DNA of 64,000 bases, taken from NCBI GenBank assembly GCA_041395725.1, contig JAWKZW010000001.1, positions 2,914,001 to 2,978,000 of the forward strand. The letters are read 5' to 3'. The stretch's first letter is position 1. Every line of letters begins with the position of its first letter. Made by a program: the position numbers and the translations under genes. Positions 24,422-33,211 of this stretch are shown one piece after another. The notes under the pieces were generated by a model. It made no database searches, was not told where the DNA came from, and saw only the letters and a program-made list of their open reading frames with translations. The DNA comes from Gammaproteobacteria bacterium. Its GTDB lineage: Bacteria > Pseudomonadota > Gammaproteobacteria > Pseudomonadales > Pseudohongiellaceae.

Positions 24422-26707
24422 CTAGACCACCCTGAGTGTTGTTCCGTTTTCATCGGCCTGGGTGACTTCCCCGATTATGCTTGCTGATCCATACCCCTGC
24501 TGCTTGAGTGCCTGCAGGCACCGGTCAGCCTCGGAACGGGGCACACTGGCCAGCAGACCACCGGCTGTCTGGGGGTCGAACAGTAATTCCAGCAGCGGCT
24601 CGTTGCCGCGCTGGGGTTCATTCTTGCCAGCGAACTCCATGATCTGCTTGATCAGGCTGTTTTCTTCGTGCAGCGAACTGAAAATCTGTTTCTGCAGGCA
24701 AGCCGTTGCGCCGTCAAGCACTGGCAGAGCTGTCAGATCCAATGTTGCGCTCACGTTTCCGCCGCTCAGCATTTCTGCCAGATGACCTGCGAGGCCAAAG
24801 CCGGTGATGTCCGTGCAGGCGTTGGCGCCACTGCTGACGAAGCAATCGGCGGCTGCCCGGTTGGATACCAGCATCTGTTCGAAGGCATTGTCCATCCAGC
24901 GACCCTTGGCCTGCAGGCGCATATCGGCAGCCAGCAGGGTGCCAGTTCCCAGCGGCTTGCATAAAATAAGTGCGTCTCCAGCCTGGCAACCGCGTTTGGA
25001 AAGCAGCCTGGCCGGGTGCCCATACCCATTAACTGACAATCCAAAGGCCAACTCCCGGGCTTCATTTGAGTGCCCGCCTGCCAGCGCAGTCTCGTGTTCG
25101 TTAAGGGCCATCACGCAGCCGGCCATCAGTTCATCCAGGGTTTCCTGCATGATGATCCTGGCCGCAAAGGGTATGCTGGCAATAGCCAGGGCCGTATGAG
25201 GGCGGGCGCCCATGGCATAGATATCCCCGATGCAGTGGTTGACGGCGATGCGGGCAAACAGCCAGGGATCGTTGATAAAGGCAGGAAAATAATCGACAGT
25301 CTGCACCAGGGTGCGGTCGCTGCTGATGGTAATCAGCGCTGCATCTTCAGCGCTGGTAAGGTCGCCAACCAGATCAGGCTGTGTATGAGGCCGGAGGCGC
25401 TGCAGCACAGATTGCAGTGTGTTACTGCCAACCTTGGCTGCGCAGCCTGCACATCGAATCGCGTGGTCCTGCAGCGCCTTTTCCGTTTCGGGATCCGCCA
25501 GGCCGCGTTTCAGTTCCAGCTCCCGTTCTGGAACGGGAAACTTGGAAAACCTGCGCATAAAATCCATGTCGATCTTGTGCTTCAGTGCCCAGACCCACCG
25601 GCCGCTGAAAAACAACTGGCGGCGGGAGGCAATTGCGCGGTTATCCCCGGTATACATCAGGGCCAGCGCATGGCGCTGGGGAATAAACTTCTCGAGTTTC
25701 CTGCCGGTGGCAAAGCGGATCAGGTTGCGGGCGAGGGGCATTCCCTGTCGAACCGCAAAAACGCCTGATTTCGGTCGCGGATGACCTTCTATAGTAGCGG
25801 CATCACCACAGGCGAACACAAACGGGTGACTGATACTCTGGAGGCGGGTATTGACTGCGATGAAGCCATCTTCGGTGACTGCCAGGCCGCAGTCAGCCGG
25901 CCATTGCGGGATACCTGCCCCAGTGGCGTAGACAATGGTGTCGGCTGTTACCGGGTCCTTGCCGTCACAGATTATGGTGTTAGGCTCGAATTCTGTTACG
26001 CGGTGATCGAAATACAGTTTTACGCCGCGGTCTTCCAGTTCTGCCCGGGTGTAGTCTTTGACGCGATTATTGTGGAATTTCAGCAGCTGGGTATCTGCCG
26101 TGACGAGTTTGATGATCAGTGGGGACGGGTCGCCCTTCTTTATTCCGGCAGCCTTGTGTATCGCGAACTGAGCGGAAAAAGCCAGCTCCACGCTGGCAGG
26201 GCCACCCCCGACAATGGCAATGGTATAGGATTTCGATGCCTGAATGTTTTCCAGGGCGGTCTGCTTTATCTGCTGCCAGTTGGCCAGGAACTGGTCAATA
26301 GGCTTTACACCGATGGCATGCGTGCCGGCACCTGGTATTTTTGCCGCGTCGGGGCGCGAACCGATATTCAGGGAGATCAGATCAAACCTGGCAGGCGGGC
26401 GGTTACTGAACAATACCCGTTTGCCTTCCAGGTCAAGCCGGTTAACTTCTTCATGAATCAGTTTGGCGCCGGCAAACTGACACAGCGGCCGCAGGTCGAT
26501 ATGGATGTCATCGGGCTGGTATACGCCGGCAATAAAGCCGGGCAGTGCGCCGGAGTACGGCGTATGCACATCGCGGGTTATCAGGACCACTTCCAGGCCT
26601 GGCACCGGTTTCATGCCCAGATGCATCAGAACACTCAAATGGCTATGCCCGCCACCGATCAGGATCAGTCGCTTGACTGCCGGAGAACTTGCCGGGGAAT
26701 TTTTCAT
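24422..26707 (-). CDS. selD: Pyridine-nucleotide-disulfide oxidoreductase/selenide,water dikinase fusion
   Basis: A 761-aa fusion. Residues ~10-400 are an NDH-2/FAD oxidoreductase (LILIGGGHSHLSVLMHLG, IAIVGGGPASVELAFSAQ, FVFACGDAATI). From ~415 it is SelD: the active-site IRCAGCAAKVGSNTL (Cys form, no selenocysteine), DRTLVQTVDYFPAFINDPWL, FARIAVNHCIGDIYAMGA, LAGGHSNEARELAFGLSVNG and a C-terminal AIRS domain with DPQTAGGLL. SelD makes selenophosphate from selenide and ATP; the fused oxidoreductase may supply reduced selenium. In other bacteria this fusion often accompanies a tRNA 2-selenouridine synthase; none is in this window. Confidence 0.92.
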   Translation of the reverse strand: MKNSPASSPAVKRLILIGGGHSHLSVLMHLGMKPVPGLEVVLITRDVHTPYSGALPGFIAGVYQPDDIHIDLRPLCQFAGAKLIHEEVNRLDLEGKRVLFSNRPPARFDLISLNIGSRPDAAKIPGAGTHAIGVKPIDQFLANWQQIKQTALENIQASKSYTIAIVGGGPASVELAFSAQFAIHKAAGIKKGDPSPLIIKLVTADTQLLKFHNNRVKDYTRAELEDRGVKLYFDHRVTEFEPNTIICDGKDPVTADTIVYATGAGIPQWPADCGLAVTEDGFIAVNTRLQSISHPFVFACGDAATIEGHPRPKSGVFAVRQGMPLARNLIRFATGRKLEKFIPQRHALALMYTGDNRAIASRRQLFFSGRWVWALKHKIDMDFMRRFSKFPVPERELELKRGLADPETEKALQDHAIRCAGCAAKVGSNTLQSVLQRLRPHTQPDLVGDLTSAEDAALITISSDRTLVQTVDYFPAFINDPWLFARIAVNHCIGDIYAMGARPHTALAIASIPFAARIIMQETLDELMAGCVMALNEHETALAGGHSNEARELAFGLSVNGYGHPARLLSKRGCQAGDALILCKPLGTGTLLAADMRLQAKGRWMDNAFEQMLVSNRAAADCFVSSGANACTDITGFGLAGHLAEMLSGGNVSATLDLTALPVLDGATACLQKQIFSSLHEENSLIKQIMEFAGKNEPQRGNEPLLELLFDPQTAGGLLASVPRSEADRCLQALKQQGYGSASIIGEVTQADENGTTLRVV

Positions 26708-26772
26708 TGTGGTACTGCCTGGAGCATGGTCGAAGTGTATCCTATTTATCTGTGGGGCAGAATGCGCTATTT

Positions 26773-26840
26773 AAGGAGCCTGTGATTAATTACCACAATG
26801 CTCTTTGATTGACCGGCATCAATCCGCACAGGCCTCCTCC
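26773..26840. repeat. Family 2 hairpin element, copy B
   Basis: AAGGAGCCTGTGATTAATTA matches copy A with a few changes and continues ACCACAATGCTC as in the reverse strand of A. A degenerate complementary arm (CAATCCGCACAGGCCTCC) follows at 26818-26838. It lies between the selD fusion and a small gene on the other strand. Confidence 0.6.
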
Positions 26841-26899
26841 ACGCTATAAAGGCAGGTGTCAAGTCAGGTACATAGGCAGGTCTGAGTGGAGGGTAAAAC

Positions 26900-27067
26900 A
26901 TGAGCGACGATAAACGCAAAACTGACAAACAGGGTCACAAGCTGGGTGCTGACCGGCATGATCCCTCCAGTAAGCCTGAGAAGGAGTATGGCAAGCACAA
27001 GACCTCCAAAGATATTCGTGAGGATCGAGGGACTCGACAACATAAGCTGGGTGAGCGGAAGCGCTGA
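26900..27067 (+). CDS. Small very basic/charged hypothetical protein
   Basis: A 55-aa protein starting MSDDKRKTDKQGHKLGADRH. About half of the residues are charged, with Lys predominating and no hydrophobic segment. The sequence HKLG occurs near both ends (QGHKLGADR and RQHKLGERKR), suggesting an internal duplication. GGAGGG lies 6 bases before the ATG, the best ribosome site in the neighbourhood, which is the main reason to call it real. Likely intrinsically disordered; function unknown. Confidence 0.6.
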   Translation: MSDDKRKTDKQGHKLGADRHDPSSKPEKEYGKHKTSKDIREDRGTRQHKLGERKR

Positions 27068-27093
27068 CGGTTACAGGGCGGCTTGTGGGCGAC

Positions 27094-27636
27094 CTACAGC
27101 CACTTGTCGTTGATGTGCAGCCAGTAGCCTATTATTCGTCCCAGCGAGGAAAGCACCAGTCCACCCAGAATGGCCGTGGCGGCAAACCTTGGAGACAGGG
27201 GCAGCAAGAGCCAGCTGCCAGCGAGGCACCCAATGACCCAGTCGATCTTGTCCCAGGGCAGCCAGGGTCTGCCGGGTGCAATCTGCAATTGGCGTTTTAT
27301 CATGCTTTTTATCGCATCTCCCAGCAGGGCGGTAAACCCCAACCAGGCGCCCAGCCACCAGTATTCATAAAACAACGGCGAAATTGCCAACTCGTCCAGG
27401 CGGCTGAAGTTCCTCGCCAGCAGCACCTGAAAGAAGTGTGCTACGGTGGCCATCAACGTCCCGGTCAGCAGACCGCGCAGGGTTTTATGGGACCCAAGCA
27501 GTTGCTGACCGCGCCAGTGCAGGCCAAAGTCCATCGGAGTCTCCCAGCGCGGCAGTATTCTGGCAGCAACCGGTGGAACCAGATTGGCTATCCCGGCGGG
27601 AATCAGGAACCAGATTACTTGCAATAACAAATTCAT
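27094..27636 (-). CDS. CarS-like CDP-archaeol synthase family protein
   Basis: A 180-aa polytopic membrane protein of the CDP-archaeol synthase (CarS/DUF46, PF01864) family. These enzymes activate a dialkyl-glycerol phosphate with CTP. The diagnostic block is present: LLGDAIKSMIKRQLQIAPGR then PWLPWDKIDWVIG. Four to five membrane segments are visible. The ATG at 27636 is preferred to a GTG three codons upstream. It lies 18 bp after the CDP-alcohol phosphatidyltransferase gene, with which it forms a two-gene phospholipid module. Bacterial members may act on ordinary phosphatidic acid or an unusual lipid. Confidence 0.82.
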   Translation of the reverse strand: MNLLLQVIWFLIPAGIANLVPPVAARILPRWETPMDFGLHWRGQQLLGSHKTLRGLLTGTLMATVAHFFQVLLARNFSRLDELAISPLFYEYWWLGAWLGFTALLGDAIKSMIKRQLQIAPGRPWLPWDKIDWVIGCLAGSWLLLPLSPRFAATAILGGLVLSSLGRIIGYWLHINDKWL

Positions 27637-27654
27637 CCTATCCACCCCTGCAAC

Positions 27655-28197
27655 TCAGAGATTCTTCAGTTCAAGTCGGATCAGATAAGCGTATTGAAGC
27701 GTTGCAATCAGGCCGGTGATGGCGGTCAAGATGGCCAGCGGCATCAGGAATCGTGAATTGCCTGAAAGCACCACCAGGAATAGCAGGTACTGAAAAGCGG
27801 TGGTCAATTTGCTGGGAAACCTTGCCTTTACAGATCTGACGGTGCGAAGGCGCCCGATCGCCAGCAATATCAGAAAGATAAAGAACACCCCGAAGTCCCG
27901 CAGGGCAAACAACAGCCACTGCAGGAGCGTGATCTTGCCCAGCATGATCCAGGTTACGCTGATGGAGAGAACAAACAGCTTGTCGGCAATGGGATCCAGC
28001 ACCTGCCCGAGGTAACTGGTCCAGTTACAGAGCCTGGCCACAAAACCGTCCAGAAACTCAGTGGCCAGACCAGCCAGAACCAGCGGCAGGTGGGCCGGTT
28101 CGGGGCAAAATGGGAAAACCGCGGCAATAACAATGCGTATCGACGTGATTCCGTTGGGAATGTGCCTGGTCAGATTGCTGGTTGCTGGCTGGGTCAT
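27655..28197 (-). CDS. CDP-alcohol phosphatidyltransferase family protein
   Basis: A 180-aa membrane enzyme of the CDP-OH-P family, which joins a CDP-activated lipid to an alcohol acceptor (as in PgsA, Pss and archaetidyl transferases). The catalytic signature DG-x2-AR-x8-G-x3-D-x3-D is intact as LDGFVARL...SYLGQVLDPIADKL. About five membrane segments follow. The start is set at the ATG at 28197; the upstream in-frame extension to 28278 lacks family features. First gene of the operon with the CarS-like gene. The acceptor alcohol is unknown. Confidence 0.88.
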   Translation of the reverse strand: MTQPATSNLTRHIPNGITSIRIVIAAVFPFCPEPAHLPLVLAGLATEFLDGFVARLCNWTSYLGQVLDPIADKLFVLSISVTWIMLGKITLLQWLLFALRDFGVFFIFLILLAIGRLRTVRSVKARFPSKLTTAFQYLLFLVVLSGNSRFLMPLAILTAITGLIATLQYAYLIRLELKNL

Positions 28198-28313
28198 GGT
28201 TTTCAGGATCAGCTGGGTTGTTTGGCGGTAATTCCGTCCTTCACCCGCAATGGCGACCGATTCTGGCAGTAGTATCACGCCATACAGCGAATCACAGGTA
28301 TTAATGTATTCTT

Positions 28314-28369
28314 AAGGAATTTCTGATTAATTACCACACAACGTCAGGTTAAATAAGCAGCGGTTCCTG
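28314..28369. repeat. Family 2 hairpin element, copy C
   Basis: AAGGAATTTCTGATTAATTA then ACCACA resembles copies A and B. The right arm GGTTAAATAAGCAGCGGTTCC is an imperfect complement. It lies between divergent genes. Confidence 0.6.
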
Positions 28370-28476
28370 ATGCTGTTAAGGGATAAGCTACCATAAAATG
28401 ACTCAGCTTTAGTGAGCATTGTGGATGGTTGAAATTGTGCGGCTGACGGTGTCAGCCAACTATAGAGGGCAGAAAG

Positions 28477-29073
28477 ATGATTTTTCGAAGTAAAACTGGA
28501 AGCGGTAATCTTGAGCCTGCGGGGGCACCTGCTTCCCGTTACGGGTCGGTTACAATTCTATTACATTGGCTGACCCTCTTTCTCATCGCTGCCATTTATG
28601 CCTTGATAGAAGCTCATGAAATGATTCCACGGGGCAATGCATTACGTGGTGCAACCGAAGACTGGCATATCTATCTGGGATTCGTGCTGATTCCGGTAGT
28701 TTTGTTGCGCTTATTCAATATACGTCGCAAGTCAGCTCCGGTCATTGTCCCGGCGCTGCCAGCATGGCAGATGAAGCTCACCTACTGGATGAGGCTGTAT
28801 TTGTATGTCTTGATGCTGGGCATGCCCCTGCTTGGATGGATTTACCTGAGCGCCGACGGTGCTGCGATTAACGTCTGGGCTTTTCCCCTGCCCGCCATAG
28901 CGCCTGAATCCGAGAGTCTGGCTGAGTTCGCCGAAGAGGCGCATGTGTTGCTGGGGACCTCCGGGTATCTGTTCATTGCTCTGCATGCGTTGGCTGCGCT
29001 TTATCATCACTACCTGGTTCGCGATAACACCCTGGTTCGGATGTTGCCCCGTTTCCTGTTGAGAAACCGCTGA
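28477..29073 (+). CDS. Cytochrome b561-type membrane b-cytochrome
   Basis: A 198-aa di-haem cytochrome b561 (CybB-like), which passes electrons between quinol and periplasmic partners. Four membrane segments carry the haem-ligating histidines: ILLHWLTLFLIAA, DWHIYLGFVLIPVVLLRLF, EEAHVLLGTSGYLFIALHAL and LYHHYLVRD. It has its own promoter region and ends at a strong terminator shared with the converging nhaD gene. Confidence 0.88.
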   Translation: MIFRSKTGSGNLEPAGAPASRYGSVTILLHWLTLFLIAAIYALIEAHEMIPRGNALRGATEDWHIYLGFVLIPVVLLRLFNIRRKSAPVIVPALPAWQMKLTYWMRLYLYVLMLGMPLLGWIYLSADGAAINVWAFPLPAIAPESESLAEFAEEAHVLLGTSGYLFIALHALAALYHHYLVRDNTLVRMLPRFLLRNR

Positions 29074-29098
29074 TTAATCCAGTTGCTGATCAGCCAAT

Positions 29099-29129
29099 AA
29101 AAAAGGGGGCCTATGGCCCCCTTTTTTTT
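29099..29129. terminator. Bidirectional intrinsic terminator
   Basis: GGGGGCC-TAT-GGCCCCC is flanked by A6 on the left and T8 on the right, so it can act on both the cytochrome b561 transcript (+) and the nhaD transcript (-). Confidence 0.92.
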
Positions 29130-29164
29130 GTTCCTCAAGTAATGCCCTTCAGAGCATTTCCCGG

Positions 29165-30598
29165 TCAGTGAAAAATCTCGGCGTACCGGCCATTGATCAG
29201 CATGTGGACAACAATGCTCGCAATGTAGCCGGCGGCTATAACCGGAGTCCACTTCAGGTGGCCAAAAAACGTGTACTTGCCATGGGCCTGGCCCATCAGC
29301 GCGACGCCGGCGGCCGAACCTATAGACAGCATGCTGCCTCCCACCCCGGCGGTCAGGGTGACCAGCAACCACTGTTGCTCGTTCATGTAGGGATTCATCT
29401 GCAGAACTGCCACCATGACCGGAATGTTGTCCACAATCGCGGACAGCACGCCAACCAGTGAGTTGGCAATGGTGGGGCCGAGGTCCATGTACATCCACTC
29501 GCTGATCAGCGCCAGGTAGCCGATAAAGCCCAGCCCGCCCACACACATGATGACTCCAAAGAAGAACAGCAGCGTGTCCCATTCAGCGCGCGCCACGGCC
29601 CTGAAGCTGTCGAACGCCCCAACATCGCCTACCTGGCCGTACTCGGCATCATCATTCGGATGGGGCTTGTGGGTTTTGGACAGGTAGTAACCGAAAATCT
29701 TCAGGTAACCCAGGCCTGTCATCATGCCAAGGAACGGCGGCAGCCCTAGAAAGTTGTGGAAACTGACGGCAGTTACAATGGTGCAGGCGAAAAGGAATAT
29801 GATAACGGTGGCGCCGCGCTTGATACGGACGGCTTCATCTTCCACGTGGGGTATTTCGTCTGGTACGGCGAAATACATCACCGCGGCGGGAACGAGGTAG
29901 TTGACTATCGACGGAATAAACAAGGAGAAGAAGGTAAGAAAATCCACCATGCCGGACTGCCAGACCATCAGGGTGGTGATATCACCGAAAGGTGAAAATG
30001 CCCCACCGGCATTGGCTGCGATCACGATGTTGATACAACCCAGTCCGATGAAGCGGTCATTGCCCTTGCCGACCGCCATCACCACGGCGCACATGACCAG
30101 GGCAGTGGTAAGGTTATCTATAATCGGCGACAGAAAGAAGCTGATGACACCGGTGATCAGAAACAGTTTGCGGAATCCGTAGCCCCGGGATATCAGCCAG
30201 GATCGCAGCCCTTCGAAGACCCGTCGCTCCGACATGGCGTTCACGTAGGTCATGGCCGCCAGCAGGAACAGGAACAGTTCACCAAATTCCACCAGGAATT
30301 CCCGTACTGCTTCCTCGGTGGTGTGTTCGATCCCGTTCTGGGCATAGACGAGGCCGATCATGCCCCAGATGAAGCCCGCTGCCAGCATGACCGGCTTGGA
30401 TTTCCTTAACTCGGTGAACTCTTCCAGGACCACCAGCGAGTAGGCCGCTATGAACAGGAAGATGGCGGTGTATCCAACCCAGCTGCTGGTCAGGTCAAGT
30501 CGTTCACCGTGTTCTCCGCCACTCGATGCGGCGAAGGCCATCAGTGGAACAAACAACAGCAGGGGGAGTAACAGAAGGGATCTGGAGATAGGTCTCAT
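29165..30598 (-). CDS. nhaD: NhaD-type Na+/H+ antiporter
   Basis: A 477-aa inner-membrane antiporter of the NhaD family (ion transporter superfamily), found in marine and halophilic bacteria for sodium extrusion. It has an N-terminal signal-like segment (LLLLPLLLFVPLMAFA) and about twelve membrane segments. Characteristic blocks are FLSPIIDNLTTALVMCAVVM, NAGGAFSPFGDITTLMVWQS, GVIMCVGGLGFIGYLALISE and GVLSAIVDNIPVMVAVLQMN, the last two being the inverted pseudo-repeat. Length is normal. Confidence 0.92.
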   Translation of the reverse strand: MRPISRSLLLLPLLLFVPLMAFAASSGGEHGERLDLTSSWVGYTAIFLFIAAYSLVVLEEFTELRKSKPVMLAAGFIWGMIGLVYAQNGIEHTTEEAVREFLVEFGELFLFLLAAMTYVNAMSERRVFEGLRSWLISRGYGFRKLFLITGVISFFLSPIIDNLTTALVMCAVVMAVGKGNDRFIGLGCINIVIAANAGGAFSPFGDITTLMVWQSGMVDFLTFFSLFIPSIVNYLVPAAVMYFAVPDEIPHVEDEAVRIKRGATVIIFLFACTIVTAVSFHNFLGLPPFLGMMTGLGYLKIFGYYLSKTHKPHPNDDAEYGQVGDVGAFDSFRAVARAEWDTLLFFFGVIMCVGGLGFIGYLALISEWMYMDLGPTIANSLVGVLSAIVDNIPVMVAVLQMNPYMNEQQWLLVTLTAGVGGSMLSIGSAAGVALMGQAHGKYTFFGHLKWTPVIAAGYIASIVVHMLINGRYAEIFH

Positions 30599-30779
30599 GA
30601 TTTTTTCCGCTTGTGGTTCTTGATTTTAGAAAGCTTCTGGTTCCCACGAACGGGATTCTCCGCTCAGATGGGGATGCAGGAAAATAGACTTTTTTGCCGC
30701 GGCAGGCAAGTAAAACAGCCGTTTGCTGACACTCTGAAACAATTTTCCTGCCCATCAAGGCCACAGTGACGTGCCGATT

Positions 30780-31964
30780 TCACGCCTGGCGAGCCAGCAT
30801 CCGGGTTTCGATCCCCGGTATCGGGTGGTCGGGAATCAACTGGCTCAGAATCAGAGAGCAACAGGCTATCGCTGCACCGATAAGGAACACGGCGCTGTGA
30901 TTGATCACCCAGAGCAGGCCTAGCGAGGCTGGTAATACCACGGCGGCGATGTGATTGATGGTGAAGCTGATGCCCGAGGTTGACGCGATGTCCGCCGGGT
31001 CGGCGATTTTCTGAAAATAAGTCTTGATGGCGATTGCCATGGCGAAAAACAGATGATCCAGCAGATACAGCATGACGGCGATGGCAACGCTGTTGACGAA
31101 GGCATAACTGACGAAGATAACGATCAGGCCCAGGTATTCCAGGGTCAGGGCGCGACGTTCGCCCACCAGAGAGATCAGGCGGCCTATTTTGGGGGCCAGC
31201 CAGGTGGTCAGGGCGGCGTTGACCAATGTCAGCAATACGACATTCTCAATGGGGAAGCCAAATTTCTCGACCAGCAGAAAGCCGGCGAAAACAACGAATA
31301 TCTGGCGCCGGGCACCGGACAAAAAGGTCAGCAGGTAATACAGCCAGTATTTCTGCCGCAGAAACAGGTGCCGGTGCTGGATAACTGTGTCTTCAAAGCG
31401 AGGCATTAGCAGCCAGCAACACAAGCCGATGGCTATGCAGACGCTGCCCGCCAGCAGGTAGATAGCCAGGTAGTTGGGCTCGAACATCAGGAAGTACAGA
31501 TAAAGGAAGCCCAGCACGACCAGGCTGGTGAAGCTGCGAGCACTCAGGATCTGCCCGATGACCTGCGGTGCCTCCTTGTGCTCAAGCCACTGCAGGCTGA
31601 GTGAATTCTGCAGGGTCTCCAGATAGTGGAAGCCGACTGACATAAGCACGGTGGCGAAATACAGCCACAGGGCCTGGGGGAAGAAGGCGGTTATCGCCGT
31701 GCCCACTCCGAGGGTGACCAGGGACAGGATGGCAAAATTCTGCTGCCGTATGAACAGCAGTACCCACACCGCGGTGAAGGCCAGGAAGCCGGGCACTTCC
31801 CGCAGGCTTTGCAGGATACCGATCTGCTCGCCACTGAAAGCGGCCTGCTCAACCACGTAGTTGTTCAGTAACACCTGCCAGGTGGAGAAGGCGATTGCGT
31901 TACCGATGGCGAGCAGAAAGAGCAGGGTTTTACGTTGACTCAGGATGTGGCTGACGGTTTCCAT
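30780..31964 (-). CDS. MFS transporter
   Basis: A 394-aa, 12-segment Major Facilitator Superfamily protein (LLFLLAIGNAIAFSTWQVLL; EQIGILQSLREVPGFLAFTA; YLLAGSVCIAIGLCCWLLMP). It lacks the strong sugar-porter or drug-efflux signatures, so the substrate cannot be named. It is monocistronic and divergent from the patatin gene. Confidence 0.82.
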   Translation of the reverse strand: METVSHILSQRKTLLFLLAIGNAIAFSTWQVLLNNYVVEQAAFSGEQIGILQSLREVPGFLAFTAVWVLLFIRQQNFAILSLVTLGVGTAITAFFPQALWLYFATVLMSVGFHYLETLQNSLSLQWLEHKEAPQVIGQILSARSFTSLVVLGFLYLYFLMFEPNYLAIYLLAGSVCIAIGLCCWLLMPRFEDTVIQHRHLFLRQKYWLYYLLTFLSGARRQIFVVFAGFLLVEKFGFPIENVVLLTLVNAALTTWLAPKIGRLISLVGERRALTLEYLGLIVIFVSYAFVNSVAIAVMLYLLDHLFFAMAIAIKTYFQKIADPADIASTSGISFTINHIAAVVLPASLGLLWVINHSAVFLIGAAIACCSLILSQLIPDHPIPGIETRMLARQA

Positions 31965-32068
31965 TGAAAATCCGGGTTCAACCCGCGTCGGCGAGTGCAG
32001 GGTAGTCGGTGCCAGATTGACGCCACGAGACCGTGCCTGGCGAATGACGAAAGTATATCATAGCCGTT

Positions 32069-33148
32069 ATGAAAGCCCTCTCACTCTATGCCGGGCCCAG
32101 AGCCATGCGCCAGCTTCAGGCCAACGGGCTGCAGCCGGAGCAGTTCAAGGTTATGGCCGGCGCCTCCGGTGGTCCGAAATGGTTCGTCCTGTACGGTCTG
32201 GATCGTTATCTGTTCGGTGATTTTTTTGCTGGCCGCAAGGATGCGCTGGCAACCATTGGTTCGTCTGCCGGCGCCTGGCGTCTTGCCTGCCTGGGGACTG
32301 CGGAGCCGGTAGCCAGCCTGGACCGGTTGGCATCCCTGTACAGTGCCGAGCAATATTCTGCGCATCCGACCGTCAAAGAAGTCACCGCCAAGGCCCGCGC
32401 CATGCTGCATCGGGTGCTGGGCCCCGATGGTGGCACACAGCTGGTGCAGAACACCAGGATCAAAACCCACATCATCGCGGATCGGTGTCGCGGTTTTCTG
32501 GGTGCTGACAACCGTTTGCTGCTGGGTGCAGGTCTGGCAGTCGCCGCAGTCTCCAATCTGGCCAGCCGGCGCACGCTGAAGTGGTATTTTGACCGGGTGG
32601 TCTTTAATAATCATGCCCATGCCTGCGAGCTGACCAGCCTTGTCGACATTCGGACACTGGATGTCAAGCTGACCGGGCACAACGTTTTCGATGCGCTCAT
32701 CGCCAGCGGGTCGATACCCTTCGCCCTGGAGGGTGTGCGGGATATTGCCGGTGGTCCGCCGGGTCTCTATGTGGATGGCGGCATAACCGATTATCACTTC
32801 GATGTCCCCTTTCATGTCAATGACGGACTGGTGCTTTACCCGCACTTCTATTCCCGTGTCGTGCCCGGCTGGTTCGACAAACGCCTGCCCTGGCGGAAGG
32901 TGGTGAGGCGATACTACGACAATGTGCTGCTGGTCGTCCCGTCACGGGAGTTTGTTGCGGCGCTGCCTTATGGCAAGATACCGGATCGGCAGGATTTCAG
33001 GACGATGGATTACGACAGCAGGGTCAGGTACTGGCAGACAGTATTGAAAGAGAGTGAACGCCTGGCGGAGGAATTTGCCGGGCTGGTGAACACTGGCGCA
33101 GGCCTGGACACGATGCTGCCGTTTGATCCCGACAGCAAGGTTCCCTAG
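32069..33148 (+). CDS. Patatin-like phospholipase
   Basis: A 359-aa patatin-family lipid acyl hydrolase. The Ser-Asp dyad is visible: GxSxG as TIGSSAGAW (Ser near 66) and DGG as YVDGGITDYH. The oxyanion loop GASGGPKWF is slightly unlike the canonical GGGxxG. No signal peptide is present, so it is probably cytosolic or injected. A GNAT and a thioesterase gene follow in the same direction, which may be one operon dealing with acyl groups. Confidence 0.85.
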   Translation: MKALSLYAGPRAMRQLQANGLQPEQFKVMAGASGGPKWFVLYGLDRYLFGDFFAGRKDALATIGSSAGAWRLACLGTAEPVASLDRLASLYSAEQYSAHPTVKEVTAKARAMLHRVLGPDGGTQLVQNTRIKTHIIADRCRGFLGADNRLLLGAGLAVAAVSNLASRRTLKWYFDRVVFNNHAHACELTSLVDIRTLDVKLTGHNVFDALIASGSIPFALEGVRDIAGGPPGLYVDGGITDYHFDVPFHVNDGLVLYPHFYSRVVPGWFDKRLPWRKVVRRYYDNVLLVVPSREFVAALPYGKIPDRQDFRTMDYDSRVRYWQTVLKESERLAEEFAGLVNTGAGLDTMLPFDPDSKVP

Positions 33149-33211
33149 AGCCTGTTACTGGAATCAGAAACCTTCCCGGAATTGAAATCAGCAGTCAGCC
33201 GAGCCCCGTCC

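Noticed and set aside
25781..26785. 334-codon plus-strand frame antisense to the SelD fusion
   Set aside because: The minus strand has full-length family motifs; the antisense frame has none.
32081..32845. 254-codon frame antisense to the patatin gene
   Set aside because: A shadow of a strongly supported patatin with intact catalytic motifs on the other strand.
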